From Undaria pinnatifida (Eukaryota; Sar; Phaeophyceae; Laminariales; Alariaceae): 64,000 nt of DNA. Within the stretch, counting starts at the first letter, position 1. The number at the start of each line of letters is the position of its first letter. Under the pieces are notes generated by a model. The model made no database searches. It was not told where the DNA came from and saw nothing but the letters and a program-made list of their open reading frames with translations. Shown piece after piece: positions 21,401 through 34,050 of this stretch. The translations under genes were made by a program, and so were the position numbers. Location: contig JABAKD010000021.1 of assembly GCA_012845835.1 (NCBI GenBank), positions 11,271,199 through 11,335,198 of the forward strand, given 5' to 3'.

Positions 21401-23084
21401 CTGATAGTCTTCTTTGTCAGCTTTTGCATGATGCCAACCGCTCCTCGCCCCCCTGACCACCAGCCCTGGTCGGGGAGACAAATGTAGAGGGTGAGATTCG
21501 TAAATGGTATTTCGGCAAATCGATCGTCTCCGTTTTGATATTTCGATATCGACTACCGCAGCAACGCAACTAATTTCATGACTGTGAACCGAGCGCAGAT
21601 CCGATCGAAGCACAGGAGGTGGATTAGATCAACGCCAGCCCTGAAGTACTCATACTACGGCATACGAGGTCTTGGCGGCTGACGCCATCCGCTCGATGCA
21701 GCGAGTTCAAGGCCTTGATACATGAGTGGCCGCCAGTTGGTGGTGAAAGGACGCATTTGGACAGACTAAAAACGAACGAGTATTGAACACTCCTGGGCGT
21801 TGCGGCACGCGGAAAACAGCGGTTCGAAATAGGCGGCGTTGAAACACAGACACCACCACTTCCGTCAGTGACCCTCAGGAATGCAGGGAACCGTACGTGC
21901 GATTGAGGACGTTGTCATGATGGTCACCGGTGGTCAGCGGAAGGGCGTACGTACGTGGACGCTGAACAAAATGGATCGAATGCCAAACCCGGCAAACCTC
22001 GTTGTAAATCAAGGAGTAGTGAGGATGATTTGCGGAACCCTCAGGCGGTACGGATACAAGTCCGTATCGGGGGGGGGTCAAAGGGAGACGCCAGTGGCCA
22101 CGGCTTGTCCAGGAGGTTGTGAGGTCAACAGCTCCTATGGTGCTGGGTTGAGCTGGTGAATGAAATTGAGTTTTTTTTGCCGCAGGTAATCCTGATCACT
22201 ATAGTGCGAAAATAATATGTATTCTAAAAAAACCATCGCACGCCAGGAGCGCTGCAATTGGCCAGCCTCTCATCATATCTCTTTTTGGCTTGAAAAGGCC
22301 CGGGACAACTGATTTTGTCTACTTTTTGTAGGTTTCAACTACATTTATTTTGTCGAATTTTGAGCCAATCAGAAGTCCTACGCTACTAATACTTCCACCA
22401 CAACCCCTACACGAACCCTACACGAACGCCACCACATATTGCCTTGTTTTCTGGAATGAGCACCCCACCACGCCACGCCACCGTACGACGACCTCGCCAC
22501 AACAATACGCGATTAAAATCGGAACGGCATCTACGCTATAATGTTGTCGGAGGGCTAAAGTAATAGTACTAATGTGCACACCTATTAGCGCCACGCACTC
22601 AGGCGGCAGATCATGTGCTTCACCCGGCGTGGATGTTGGCGACATTTTGGGTTAATCAAAAAGGACCTTCGTGTAGCTGCGTGCGAGTGGTTCCTCGAGG
22701 ATGGCCGAGGATACAAGTCAAAGTTTGAGCAGTGCGCGCACGTTTCGGTTGAAAATGGATTTTTCTAATGGGTTCGTTGGATACCATTTGTATCACCCGC
22801 AATTCTCTGTGTAAAGCTTATAATGAAAATCACCAATGAACGGTCGATACGACGTGGTCGCGCACTGATACAAGATTAAGGACGCGATATTTCTTCCCGT
22901 TCATGTACAGTGCCGCTGCGTGTTGAAATGGCAGGGACAACGAGCAATTCAAACTCAACTATATCCCGATGCTGGTTCTTTTCGTATGCCAACGTCGTTG
23001 CTACTAGGAGCTACTACTCGTACTAGTATTATAGTCTAGGTACATACTACCTGGTATAGACTACAGAAGTAGGGTAATCACACG
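21401..23084. other. No recognised feature
   Basis: One 92-codon plus-strand frame (21881-22159) has ordinary composition but no motif known to me. The remainder is AT-rich and non-coding by eye. Confidence 0.4.
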
Positions 23085-23109
23085 AAAAAAACAAACAATT
23101 CACACAGCA

Positions 23110-23250
23110 ATACATAATACCCATATCCTGAATGACAACACACAACCCGTAAAACTACGCGCGATCGGAGTATCACACACAGCTTGCAAAGATGAGTTTC
23201 GACAAAATCTTCGATCTCACAGCTAGCTGGAGTGTACTTTTATTTTTTGT
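23110..23250 (-). repeat. Family B copy, truncated
   Basis: Reverse complement of the first ~140 bp of family B, with CGGAGTATCACACACAGCTT and GACAAAATCTTCGATC. At 23221-23228 the usual CAGCTG is expanded to CAGCTAGCTG, a 4-bp duplication. Confidence 0.75.
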
Positions 23251-23889
23251 AACAACAATACGTAAATAATGGGCCATAGACTAGACTAGACTATATATAT
23301 ATGAAAGCTGTTGAGCTTTTGGCCAAGACGAAATGCTACGTTGTTAGGGGGGTGGATTACCCCTTTTTGGGCACTTTTTTTTTCGGTGGCTCGGTGTCAC
23401 TCGCGCGAATGACCCCCATGTCCTTTGAACTTTGCGGTCACAGTCTTTCGTGCTGTTTAAACAAACATTCTCGATGTTTTATATGAAAAGGGATGGTTAG
23501 CTACGCCGCACCGCCAGAAAAAAAAAATCGTCGAACGTGTTGTTGTCAATGAGGTCTAGACTACAGAGTCACTCGCGCGAGTATGATAGGATGAAGACCT
23601 CAAACCCGGTTAGTTAGTGGACATTAGGTGTACCACCCTCCCGCAGCCTTGATCGAGGCCGCACGCTCGCTACTACCCCCGTGTACTGCTCGCGCACAGA
23701 GAAGTAAAAGGCAAAATAATAACGCTCGAGGCGTGCGTTTTTACTTACTTGGTTTTTCAAGGGTGTATGTATCTGTTTTTTGGCTCAATCTCAAGCGGAA
23801 CAGGTGCACCTGTTTTTGGCAATTACCCTTTGTTTTACTTTGTCTGCTGCCTTCTTGATTTTCTCCTTTTTTTTGTTTCGGGAATAATT

Positions 23890-24660
23890 ATATATAGTAG
23901 AAGATAAAAATACACTACAACAGCTGTGATACGGAAGATTTCGTCGAAACTCATATTTGCAAGCTGTGTGTGATACTCCGATCGCGCGTATTACGATTTG
24001 TGTGTCCTCATTAAGGGTATAGGTCGGCGACTCCCCTTACAACTACAGTGTAGCTATCAGGGCCAACAGGGTGATGATAATCAATCTGTGTACGGAAACT
24101 ATAAAACTCGTTCTTGACGGGGAAAACATCTGACGACTGTGGAGCGCACCAGTTTAGTATTATGTGTATCCTGTAGTCGTATGACCGGTGAGGGGAGGGC
24201 GGGGTTTTAAGCGCGCGGGACGGGGGGGGAGGGGCGTACTCATTTGTTGCTTGCCTTAGTCAGTGGAACACATTACCACGCATCCCTTTCGAGACGGGGG
24301 TGAAGGGGGGGGGGGGATTTCCAACTTGCTTAGGTCTCATAAAAGTATACCGGTAGGCGCTTACCGCACGCGTGGAGCTAGGCCTAGGCGACGGCACGGG
24401 CGGCTGGCCGGCGGGGGGGGGGGGGGTGTTAATTGGAACTTGCAAGACGATGTAAAAAAATGGAAGTACACTGCATGGATGGCTCGAATGATGAAGATGT
24501 GATATCACCTATCTGTCGGGAAGTGTTTACAATTCTGGCGGACTTCAATTTTGGTGGGGCGGCGGGGGAGGGTTTGTGTGGGTGGCAGGCCGAGGGGGGG
24601 GAGGGGGGGGCGGAGGTGGATGGGAGCAAAACATTCTACCTGCGTGCTAAATAAATGCAG
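23890..24660 (+). repeat. Family B copy with G-rich segment
   Basis: Full set of family B landmarks (GTGTGTGATACTCCGATCGC near 23963, AGGGCCAACAGGGTGATG near 24060) followed by the G-rich segment with 'cgcgtggagctaggcctagg'. Ends near 24650. Confidence 0.75.
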
Positions 24661-26394
24661 ATGCCCAATAGTTCAAAGATAAGCTATGAGATGGATGGGG
24701 GCAAAACTGCATATTATGTGGTGGTGTAGTTTTTACGTTAATAATGTTAGTGGCTTTCAATTTACATCTAATATGAGTTTAGGAATGTGTTATGAGTGAT
24801 ATGATATCCGTAGAAGTTTAATCATGCTGCAACATTGTCGACAGGCAAAACCAACACAAGAGTTTTCTATCAATCTGCTTGCTTAGTAGGTTTCGAGTTA
24901 AATATGACGTACTTGGTAGGTTTCGAGTTAAATAGTGCCAATAATAGTAGTCTCTGCAGGACAAAAGTGGGTAGCCATACGCTACACTGCTGTATACTAG
25001 TATGTAGTAGTGGCAGGTAATAGATATTCTAAAAACTACAGCAGCAGTAGGTTTGTAAGCTCTACTCAGCAAGCCGTTCAAAGCTAACTTTTCAGCATTT
25101 ATTTTTGGTTTGTGTCCATCGGCATGTTTTTGTTTGTGTCGATCCTGAGATTGCAGCATATATATTCAGCGCTACAATCCGCAACTAACACTTAGTACTA
25201 CACAATGCATTGAGGCGCGTTACGCTACTATTAAAACTACTATGCTCATAGTACTACCAGTAAATCATATTAGTCTTTAACTGTCGGCAGTCGTCACGGT
25301 AGAGACACTCCGGATATTATATATTGAGGAGATGCGTCCGATTTTGAAAATGTGAAAGCACGCGCGAAGCAAAGACATCAGATACACACAGTATCCCGCC
25401 TTCCCGAGTGAAAACAGAGAAGAAGCGCCACGCCAACCTCCCGTACGAGCAAAGCCACCCCCGCATCTATTTTAGACAACGCCGCCACAACGAGAGATCC
25501 CTCTCCTCTTCTTCATTTTCCTCCTTGCCCATGACCACGCAGAGCATTACGACAGCCTTCAGGTAACAAACAAAGCTCTTATTCCAAAACCTCGCCGGCT
25601 GACATGGCCCCGTGTTGACGCTTGATGCACACCGATTTTGCATCCTGTCGACTTCGAACCTCCATTGCCACTGGGACAGCAGTGCAGTTTCTTCGTTGAT
25701 GCCGAGTCCTCTTTCGTTTTGCCTAGTAGAGGCGAAGAGGGTTTTCAACGCTCTTTTCGGTATTTTTGTTTGGTATACGCCAACTTTTACTTGACGGCAC
25801 ATTTATCAACAACAGCAGTGTGCTTCGCCTATCCCTGCCTTTTCTTTGTTGTATACGAAGTATGACGTTTTCTGCCAAATTACGACCTTCAGAATGTCTT
25901 GTTTATACTAGACTCTTGGCATTACGTTGAAGTTCAATGAATAAATGTCAAATCGGACAGCTGCAACTTAATTAATGTGTCGAAGTACTGCCCTGCCCTA
26001 CCCGAAGCATGGGCGCCGGCATGCGGAGCCCTTGTTATTACAACAGGATTGTGTAGAACACACCAACTTAGTGCTTAGGGTACTACGTACGTAACGTCTT
26101 CGCGGTCGCCTCCCATGTACGCCGAACGAAGTAACGTGAGCGTGCATACAACAAACAAACACGCGTTCCTTTAAAACGTTAGGCCTGTGTGCTGACTTGC
26201 ATTCCCCCCCCTCGTGTCCATTGTCGCAGGTGTGGCATTGCATCAACGAATCGCCTTCCTGTATTTGCAATGTATCTCTGTCTGTCTCAATAGTTCATTA
26301 CCTCAGCGTTCGTCCCAGTAGGAAGCACCGGCAAGGTCGCTGGTAGTGCTGGATGTAGATGGCCGGAAATACCAGTTTAGTATCAAGAGCACAC
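24661..26394. other. Mostly unassigned; family I fragment at 25905-26035
   Basis: A 111-codon minus frame (25802-25467) and overlapping plus frames carry no motif. 25905-26035 matches the family I 3' end (CCCTGCCCTACCCGAAGCAT then 'cggagcccttg'), with the palindrome reduced. Confidence 0.4.
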
Positions 26395-26720
26395 ATCCGC
26401 TTCATAGTCGCGCGATCGGAGTATCACACACAGCTTGCAAAGATGAGTTTCGACGAAATCTTCGATCTCACAGCTGGAGTGTATTTTAATTTTTATAATA
26501 GTAGCTATTAATACCTGGTCGTATGCTATTTGGCACGCAATGTAAGTCCTAATGTATACTATAAAAAAAAACATACACACTCCAGCTGTGAGAGGTCGAA
26601 GGTCTTGTCGAAACTCATCTTTGCAAGCTGTGTGTGATACTCCGATCGCGCGTATTACGGGGTGTGTGTCCTCATTATTAAGGATATAGTCTAGACTAGG
26701 TCGGCGATGTATATCTAGCG
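26383..26720. repeat. Inverted pair of family B termini
   Basis: 26383-26500 is family B on the minus strand and 26567-26720 is family B on the plus strand. Their TACACTCCAGCTGTGAG ends face each other across ~65 bp. The plus copy carries an extra CTAGACTAG-type insert near 26690 relative to other copies. Confidence 0.75.
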
Positions 26721-27099
26721 ACACTACTACGATGGTATTTCGCCAACTTTCCATACAAATCACGAAAACAGTCGTCATGGTATTGCTGTGTCGAATGTTC
26801 TATCATACCGGTACCTGGTACGGCCATGTCCAACTACCCTATCGCTACATGGTAATACGCCGTAAACCGTAAACCTATACTATATAGATAGGTCAAATAA
26901 ATACGACCGTCCCAAGAGGTTATATTCTACCAGGTGTTAGTCTGCTTATCGCACACGTGGTAGATAGATAGCCAGTGGTTGTTCGATTGTACGGCGGGTG
27001 TGCCCAAACGGTTTAAGGTACCCAATGGTTGTCTGTAGCTCAGGTGACACCATCGTATATTATAGTCATCTGTACAGAGGTTTTTCGAAGACTACGTCA

Positions 27100-29330
27100 G
27101 CCAACTCGGAGGGCGTATCCGAGTGAAGATGATCAGTTTGGCTTCTACAAACATCCGAGAAAGGGGATGGATGTGGAAGGGCAGAGGACGTTTAACTCGC
27201 AGTACATCAAGGACGAGGAAGGACGATTGCTGTGGGATAATTGTGGGATAATGCCCTAATCCGGGAGCCGCGGGTGAGGTGGTTCCTTTTTTTTTTTAAT
27301 TGCTTAACACCAAGTGGCCGACCCTTGGTCCGAGCATTGTGGACGAGCTCAAGCAGTGGCCCCCGTGCAGACCACTGGACGATGTCCCGTCAAGGTACGA
27401 AGTAGATGAGGCGATCCGTGCGCTGGCGAACCGAAATGCGGTAGGGCTCGACGGTCTCCCGGTCGAGCTCCTGAAAGTCTTGGTCCACGAAGAAGAATTG
27501 GACACGCTCGGAAAGTTCCACCATATCATTGTCGCTGTGTGGAGGGGGGGTGGTGTGCCGCAACAATAGAACAATGCAACGATTAAGGTGCTCGATAAAA
27601 AGAAAGGTCGGACGGAGTGTGGCAACTATCGTGGCATCTCCTTCGTGGCTCACGCAGGCAAAGTACTCCTCAAAGTCGTCGCGGGTCGCCTTAGTGACTA
27701 CTGCGAACGTGAGAACATTTTGCCGGAGGAACAGTGTGGGTTCATACCCCAACGCTTGACGATTGACATGATGTTTGTATCACAACGACTGCAGGAACTG
27801 ACGCGGAAGAAGGACGCCCCCTTGTACTTGTGATTTATCGATCTCACCAAAGTATATGACTCCATCGACCGAACCCTTCTGTGGGGTGTCCTTGCTTGTT
27901 TTGGCGTGCCACCGAGAATGCTCGCCGTCATCCGCTAATTCCACGACGGCACGCAAGCATGCGTGCCGTTGGATGATGGAGAGTGCTCGGATAAGTTCGA
28001 CGTGGGGCAAGGTCTCAGGCATAGGTGCGTGCTCGCGCCACTGCTGTTCAACAAGTACTGCGTGTGTTCGAGAAACGCTTCTTCTCTGATACAGCCATCA
28101 CGAACAACATGGTGCATCTCCAATGAAAGAAGGAGAAAGGGGGGAAGAAGGGCACATCACGCACAGCCAAAGTTGACGGGGGGGGGGGGGAGGAGGTGGA
28201 GGAGGTGCAGAGGTTGTGGGGTATGCTGTACGCTGACGATGCGGGCATCGTGTCGCGATCATCAGAAGGGTCGGAGAGGATGATGACGGTGATCGTGACT
28301 GCGTGCTCGGCATTCCGGCTTACGGTATCCGAGGCGAAAACAGAGATCATGTGCCTGCAGATCAAAGGTGCGGGGAAGGCGTCGTTCACCATCAATGCAG
28401 CCGGTCAGGTATACAAACAAACAATCGAGTTTGTTTACTCGGGCGGGGCTATCAGCGCAGACAGAGAACTCTGCATCGATATAACGCGGCGTCTTCAGAG
28501 GGCCTGGGCGTGCTTCCAGCGGTACAAGATGGAAATATATGATCGCCCGGGTGTGTGCTTACGGTTCAAGGTGCGGTTGCTGCAAGCCGAGATGATCGAG
28601 ACACTACTCTACCGCCGTCGCATGACGCGGAGCCCGAACAAGCCTGGCTATGACCGGCTACGACGGGTTCACCACTCCGTGGTCCTCCGATGCCTCGGAT
28701 GGCGGAATCGAAAGCGCCACGACCACACCCTGTCGCACGCCGACGCGTTTGCCAGGACAGCTTCCGAGAGCATAGAGGCGATAGTGCGCAAACGGAGGAT
28801 ATTGTTTGCGGGACTCGTATTACGTACGGGGGAGGAGCGTCTGCCACAGGGGTGATGTTTGGGGAGCTTGCTGTGGGTAAGGGCTACTCACGGGGGCAAG
28901 AGAAGGACTGGATGGTGCACCTGAAGGAGGATATCTCGATATTTGGAAATAAGTTCGAAGGGTGTAAAAAGCTGCACAGAAGGCCGGCATGTGGTTTCGA
29001 CGGGAAGAGGAGAGAGCAGAGTCATTAATGCGGAAATGGCATGGCGCGGAGAGATGGAAAGCTGCAGAGCGACACGCAAAGGCCGCGGCTGCGCCATCCA
29101 CCGTCGGTGCATCTCTAAGCGACCGGGGGAAGGGGGGCGCGGGGGAGGGGCGGGGGGGGAGGGAGGGAGGGAGGGGGGCGCGGGGAAGGGGCGGGGGGGA
29201 GGGAGGGAGAGAGGGGGGAAGGGGGGGCGTCTTGCCCGAGAGATTGAAGTCTGAGTCTGGCCATCACCGTGTTGAAGTTTGGGGGCTTTCCAACTTTGTG
29301 TATGAATCCCGGCCAATGGGCGATCAGACA
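27100..29330 (+). pseudogene. LINE-type reverse transcriptase, multiply broken (LINE copy 1)
   Basis: A non-LTR retrotransposon reverse transcriptase read over several plus frames. Visible blocks in order: RTFNSQYIKDEEGRLL (~27190), GLDGLPVELLKVL (~27450), [18 protein letters not shown] (~27625), [10 protein letters not shown] (~27727), the catalytic [17 protein letters not shown] (~27835), the polymerase box LYADDAG (~28226), then a long thumb and C-terminal region with SPNKPGYDRLRRVHHSV and FAGLVLRTGEERLPQ to 28850. Stops interrupt at about 27568, 27831 and 27937, and frameshifts occur near 28050 and after 28850. The catalytic Asp and the ADD box remain, but no continuous protein is possible. 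A poly-G/A segment (29120-29230) and the start of the LINE 3' UTR follow. Two 5'-truncated relatives lie at 61.2-64 kb. Confidence 0.85.
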
Positions 29331-29334
29331 AAAA

Positions 29335-30118
29335 TTACATGTTTTTGTATTCGTCCAAAAAAAACTCGAGCCTGAAATTTTTGACTGTCAAAATCGTACG
29401 CTCTGTCGTCGCGTACTACTGTATCTACAAGGAGCGAGTGATTTACAGCTAGCAACAGAGAGTAGCAATGCAACAGCATTCGAGGATTTGAATGACGAGG
29501 CAGCGATACAACCGTCTTTCGCGCCTGGAACACCGTCAGCACGTCTCTCCACTATCAGACTACACACGCAGACAGTCGAGGCTCGGATCTAGATGATATT
29601 ATCATGCATGGTATGTTTCACAAGCTGGTTCAGTGCGCGCCCCTCAGTGGCTACGAAGAGAACACGCAGCAGACATGGTCAGTCATCTTGCTGGCCCCGG
29701 ATGCTTGATTGAGTAAAAACTTCAAAATAAGCGCACGCGACAAGTTTCATCGTCCGACGAAAGGGTCGGTCGGCGTGTGATCGGATTTATCCAATCGAAA
29801 TCTGATAGAAGCTCGGAATCGGATTTACTTGAGAAATGGTAGCTATTAATTAATAGTAATAATAGTAATAGTAGTCCATTGTTAGTCTATACCGAACTCT
29901 TGGCATTGCCTTACATATTGTACGCGTAGACTATATTTGTGTATGTGGCAACGTTTGTTACTCTTTCAAATATTGAATCGAACGTTTCGAAGTGCTGCCC
30001 TGCCTCACCCGATTTTTTACTCTTTCAAATATTGAATCGAACATTTCGAAGTGCTGCCTGCCTCACCCGAAGCATGGGTGCCGGCGAATGCCGCGACCCA
30101 TTCGGAGCCCTTGTAAAA
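29335..30118 (+). repeat. Family I copy 2
   Basis: Colinear with 18770-19625, including GCTGGTTCAGTGCGCGCC, CGGATTTATCCAATCGAAAT and the terminal AGCATGGGTGCCGGCGAATG, here with a degenerate palindrome. A ~50-bp segment ending in CTCACCCGA is duplicated in tandem near 29955-30070. A family B copy starts right after it. Confidence 0.7.
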
Positions 30119-30930
30119 ACAAAAATACACTCCAGCGCTGTGAGATCGACTATTAGACTAGACTAGAATCTGATGTCGAAACTCATATTTGCAAGCTGTG
30201 TGTGATACTCCGATCGCGCGTAGTACTGGGTGTGTATCCACATTGAGGATGGAGGTCGGTGACTCCCCTTAGAACTACAGTGTAGCTTGTACGAGGGTCA
30301 ACCGTAGGGTAATGTTGATCAATCTGTACGCGGACAATATAAAACCCGTTTTTGAGGGGGACAAAATCTGACAGCAGCTGTGTGTGGAATGCGTCAGTAT
30401 ATTTTCTGTACGATATCCTATTAGACTATACATGAGGGGAGGGGCGCGGGCATGGGGGGAACAGGTCGCATAAATTAATAGGAGCTCTTACTGCACGTGT
30501 AGCGCTAGTAGGTGATGGTAGGGGCGGCGGGGACGGGGGGTGGGGGTCAACAGGGTGATGTTAATCAATCTGCGTGCGGAAACTATAAAAGACTGATTCT
30601 GCGATAGCCCCCCCCCAAAAAAAAAACCCAGTGATTTCTTCAACGAACGTTTCGTGGCTGCTCAATACGAGGAGGAATGCTATGTAAAGCATATCTTGAC
30701 AAATTTTCGTGTTCGCGAAGGACTACTACTACTACCGACCGATGACGTTGGGGTGGCAAGAAGAGGCACCGCGTACTTCGGGAGATTCGGCCGTATGTAT
30801 GCTGGTTTCGAAACCGGCGATTTCGTTACAGAAAGTTTGGGGCGCCGACCACCGTGAAACGACTCAAAATTGTTCTTGAGGGGGACAAAATCTGACAGCT
30901 AGCTGTGGAATGCACCACCAAGTTAGCATG
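30115..30930 (+). repeat. Family B copy interrupted by a MITE-like insert
   Basis: Family B landmarks from AATACACTCCAGCGCTGTG to GGGGGACAAAATCTGACAGC. The 'aactataaaa' block at 30581-30590 appears after the insert as AAAATTGTTCTTGAGGGGG at 30866, so the element at 30591-30865 split it. AGCTAGCT at 30897-30904 is another 4-bp expansion of AGCT. Confidence 0.75.
30591..30865 (+). mobile_element. MITE-like element, copy 1 (275 bp)
   Basis: It lies within a family B copy and is flanked by AAAA on both sides. It starts GACTGATTCTGCGATAGC and ends in a related inverted sequence GTGAAACGACTC. The same family occurs inverted at 63054-63300 in a different host repeat. Internally, this copy has an open frame with DDVGVARRG and GFETGDFVTESLG; the second copy has a similar peptide in an equivalent frame. 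It may be a remnant of a coding gene end picked up by a terminal-inverted-repeat element. Confidence 0.65.
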
Positions 30931-31035
30931 TATATCCTGCACGTACTCGCATGGCCGGTGGAAAAGTGTAAAGCTGCTTCCGGGGCTCTCAGTTGCTATC
31001 CGGGGCTCTGTGGACATGATACAGCTCCTTCTCTA

Positions 31036-31130
31036 CTTCGGCTAAGCAAGAAAGTGAGTACTCACCGAGGACCTGCTCAATCTAGGCAGACCTGCAGGGG
31101 ACACTCTGTGCCCCCGCCTTTTACCCTTAC
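31036..31130 (+). repeat. Family A copy 3, only the last ~90 bp
   Basis: Contains AGTGAGTACTCACCGAGG, CCTGCTCAATCTAGGCAG and the terminal hairpin GGGGACACTCTGTGCCCCC followed by 'gccttttac'. This is the most extreme 5' truncation of family A in the window. Confidence 0.75.
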
Positions 31131-31333
31131 ATATGTGTAATCGTTGTGTCCCCGACCTATAGTCTAGTGATACCTTCTTGCTGCTGCGTGTGGCCGCGAG
31201 GCTTAGGCGTGGCGGTAGAGCTAGGTCGTTCGTGGTGCGTTGGGCATGGTCACCTACGATTCGCGCGTCTTTTTAGGCAGCAGCGGCGGAGCAGCAATGG
31301 TTAATCGGGGTGCTCGTGCACGGAGGCAGGCGC

Positions 31334-32233
31334 CACCACGAGCCACACTACGGCGCAGTCTCGGTTTGAGTGGAGGGAACTGCGCCGGCAGGAGGCTGGA
31401 TTCGACGACGGAGGAGGACGGCGACTGAACGCCGACGGGTGGACTAGAGACGGATTGAACTCTCCCTGAACGAGAACTTTTTCAGATCAGCACCGCAAGC
31501 TGCGAGGAGCATTTCGTTTTCGGGACGGGGGAGAGCGGGAACCGATTCGAATTGAGCGTCAACGACGAGAGCACGTGCGGATGAGCGGGCCACCATCGTC
31601 ACGAGAGCAGCGATCGTCTTTATTCAGGGATTTTTTTTGCGAGGCAGTGGTACAACATGTTACTTACGTCAATGATTTCTGTAAGAGTTGGTAAAGTTGC
31701 ATACTCTTCATGGGGAACGCCCCCCCCCCATTTTCATGTTTCAGGCACGGGCGTCGTAGCTGCGCTGCAACCGGTCAGATAATCCGGGACGATGGGGCGA
31801 TCATTGATATTTGTATGGGGTGGTTTTTGGTTCGATTGCTCTTTCCTCACTGCATGCCTGCGGGTGGTCACTCTAGCAGCACTATAGACAGCAGGCGCTT
31901 TCGTCTGTGCTCACGATTACCGTGCGGTTCGTCCGGTGCAGGCAGCCCAACCGCCGTAGTTTGTAGCCGCGAGTTGGCTAGTTGTGGGAACGGGCGAACT
32001 CAATGCCGTGGATGAGTGGATACCCGCGGCCATGTGAGTTCAGTTCGCACATTGGATCATTTCACTTGTGCGCATTCTTCATATCGTGCGTTTTTAGGCG
32101 GGAAAGCGTAGTATTTCCCGGGTGGATTTTGATTCCATTTGATTGTTCGGATCTTCCTAGGGCTCCAGTACCTTGACCACGGACTCTTCTAGATGTTTGA
32201 CAAGAGTCAATGTGAGACAACAACAACAACAAC
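31334..32233 (+). repeat. Family E copy 1 (SINE-like, AAC-tailed)
   Basis: About 900 bp ending in GAGACAACAACAACAACAAC. It is nearly the reverse complement of 32312-33617. The last ~60 bp (TTCCTAGGGCTCCAG..GACCACGGACT..(AAC)n) resemble the 3' end of the LINE at 62270-62350. A 101-codon frame at 31710-32015 is partly kept in the inverted partner (shared VRLLFPHCMPAGGHSSST and VVCSRELASCGNG), but I do not recognise a function. Confidence 0.7.
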
Positions 32234-32311
32234 CTTCAAAATTGTAATATTCTAATATTCTATTCTTGATGTGCTTGTCACATACTGGTAGTCTAGATTG
32301 CCAGCCATAGT

Positions 32312-33617
32312 GTTGTTGTTGTTGTCTCACATTAACTCTTGTCAAACATCTAGAGTCCGTGGTCACACAAAGGTGCTGGAGCCCTAGGAAGATCCGAACA
32401 ATCAAATGGAATCAAAATCCATCCGGGAAATACTACGCTTTCCCGCCTAAAAACGCACGTCGTACGATGTGTGTGTGTGTGTGTTCTTCACATTAAACCG
32501 TTCTTCTACTCGTCGACATCCAGCACACCCAGTGTCCGTACTGATTCTTCACCCTAGAAAGATCAGCTCTGTGGTCACAAGCTACGACACAGAGATAATG
32601 CATCGTAATGCATTCGACAACGCAATGTCATGCCCTAGTAGTACTGGGTACGACAGGCACAACATACATACGTCAGCAACAGAAATACATTGGAAGAGAG
32701 AAATACGAAATAAACAAAAACAAAAACAAAAACAAAAACAAAAAAACAAAAACAAAATAAGAAAACAAATAAAAACAAAGATAAAAACGATACGAAGAAT
32801 GCACACTAGTGAAATGATCCAATGTGCGAACTGAACTCACATGGCCGCGGGTATCCACTCATCCACGGCATAGAGTTCCCCCGTTCCCACAACTAACCAA
32901 CTCGCGGCTACAAACTACAGCGGTTGGTCTGCCTGCATCGGACGAACCACACGGTAATCGTGAGCACAGACGAACGCGCCTGCTGTCTGTAGTGCTGCTA
33001 GAGTGACCACCCGCAGGCATGCAGTGAGGAAAGAGCAATCGAACCAAAAACACCCCATACAAATATCAATGATCGCCCCGTCTTCCCGGATTATCTGACC
33101 GGTTGCAGCGCAGCTACGACACCCGTGCCTGAAACTTGAAAATTGGAGGGGGTCGTTCCCCATGAAGGGTATGCAACTTTACCAACTCTACAAAAATCAG
33201 TGACGTAACATGTTGTACTACTGCCTCGCAAAAAAAATCCCTGAATAAAGACGATCGCTGCTCTCGTGATGATGGTGTGCGTGCGGGTCGTGGGTCTCCA
33301 TGTGCCATCTTCCTGCTGTGGTTCTCCACGGCCGCCTCATTGCCTTAGCTCACTCGGCCCGCTCATTCACACGTGCTCTCGTTGACACTCAATTCCAGTC
33401 GGTTCCCGCTCCCGCTCCCCCCCGTCCAAAAAAACAAAATGCCCCTCGTAGCTTGCGGTGCTGATATGAAAAATAAAAGTTCTCGTTCAGGGAGAGTTCA
33501 ATCCGTCTCTTGCCTACCCGTCGACGTTCAGTCGCCCTCCTCCTTCGTCGTTAAATCCGGTCTTCTGCCGGCGCAGTTCCCTCTACTCAAACCAAGACTG
33601 CGTCGTAGTGTGGTGTG
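32312..33617 (-). repeat. Family E copy 2, inverted, with insert
   Basis: Reverse complement of 31334-32233, starting with (GTT)4 and GTCTCACATTAACTCTTGTC. The pair forms a palindrome with ~900-bp arms around a ~78-bp spacer. A ~325-bp stretch (32463-32787) has no partner in the other arm. Confidence 0.75.
32463..32787 (+). mobile_element. Insert in family E copy 2 with (AAAAC)n tail
   Basis: It separates the sequences AACGCAC and ATACGAAGAATGC that are contiguous in the other arm. It begins with a (TG)n tract and ends with a tract of AAAAC units (32708-32785), as a retroposed sequence would. A ~60-bp block (CACCCAGTGTCCGTACTGATTC) recurs near 16548. Confidence 0.5.
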
Positions 33618-33947
33618 TACCTGGTATAGACTAGGCCTAAGGCGTATTGCCATGCAGGGATAGGTTAGTTGCACATAACAACGGTATGATAGAACATTCG
33701 ACACAGCACAACCTCTTTATAGTGACTTCCCTACGAAGGTTATCCTACATTAGTGTCTTTTCCACCATGCATGGATGCAACTAACCCTAACCCATACGAA
33801 ATATACCAATGAGTGCCCCCCGCTGGCGTCACTGTGGGGTGAACTGGTTGAAAAAACACAGCAGTAACGCGAATCTCTGCCTAGGAAGCTAGCCGCATAA
33901 ATAGTGCTACTGCTGTTTGCAACTATTTTTCTTGGCAAATTTATAAA

Positions 33948-34050
33948 AAATAAAAATACACTCCAGCTGTGAGATCGAAGATTTCGTCGAAACTCATATT
34001 TGCAAGCTGTGTGTGATACTCCGATCGCGCGTATTACGAGTTGTGTGTTT
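33948..34050 (+). repeat. Family B copy, truncated
   Basis: AAAAATACACTCCAGCTGTG through GATACTCCGATCGCGCGTAT, then unrelated sequence. Confidence 0.8.

Noticed and set aside
31334-33617. Foldback-type DNA transposon
   Set aside because: The inner AAC/GTT tails and a third, single-arm copy at 45 kb fit two inverted retroposons better than one foldback element.
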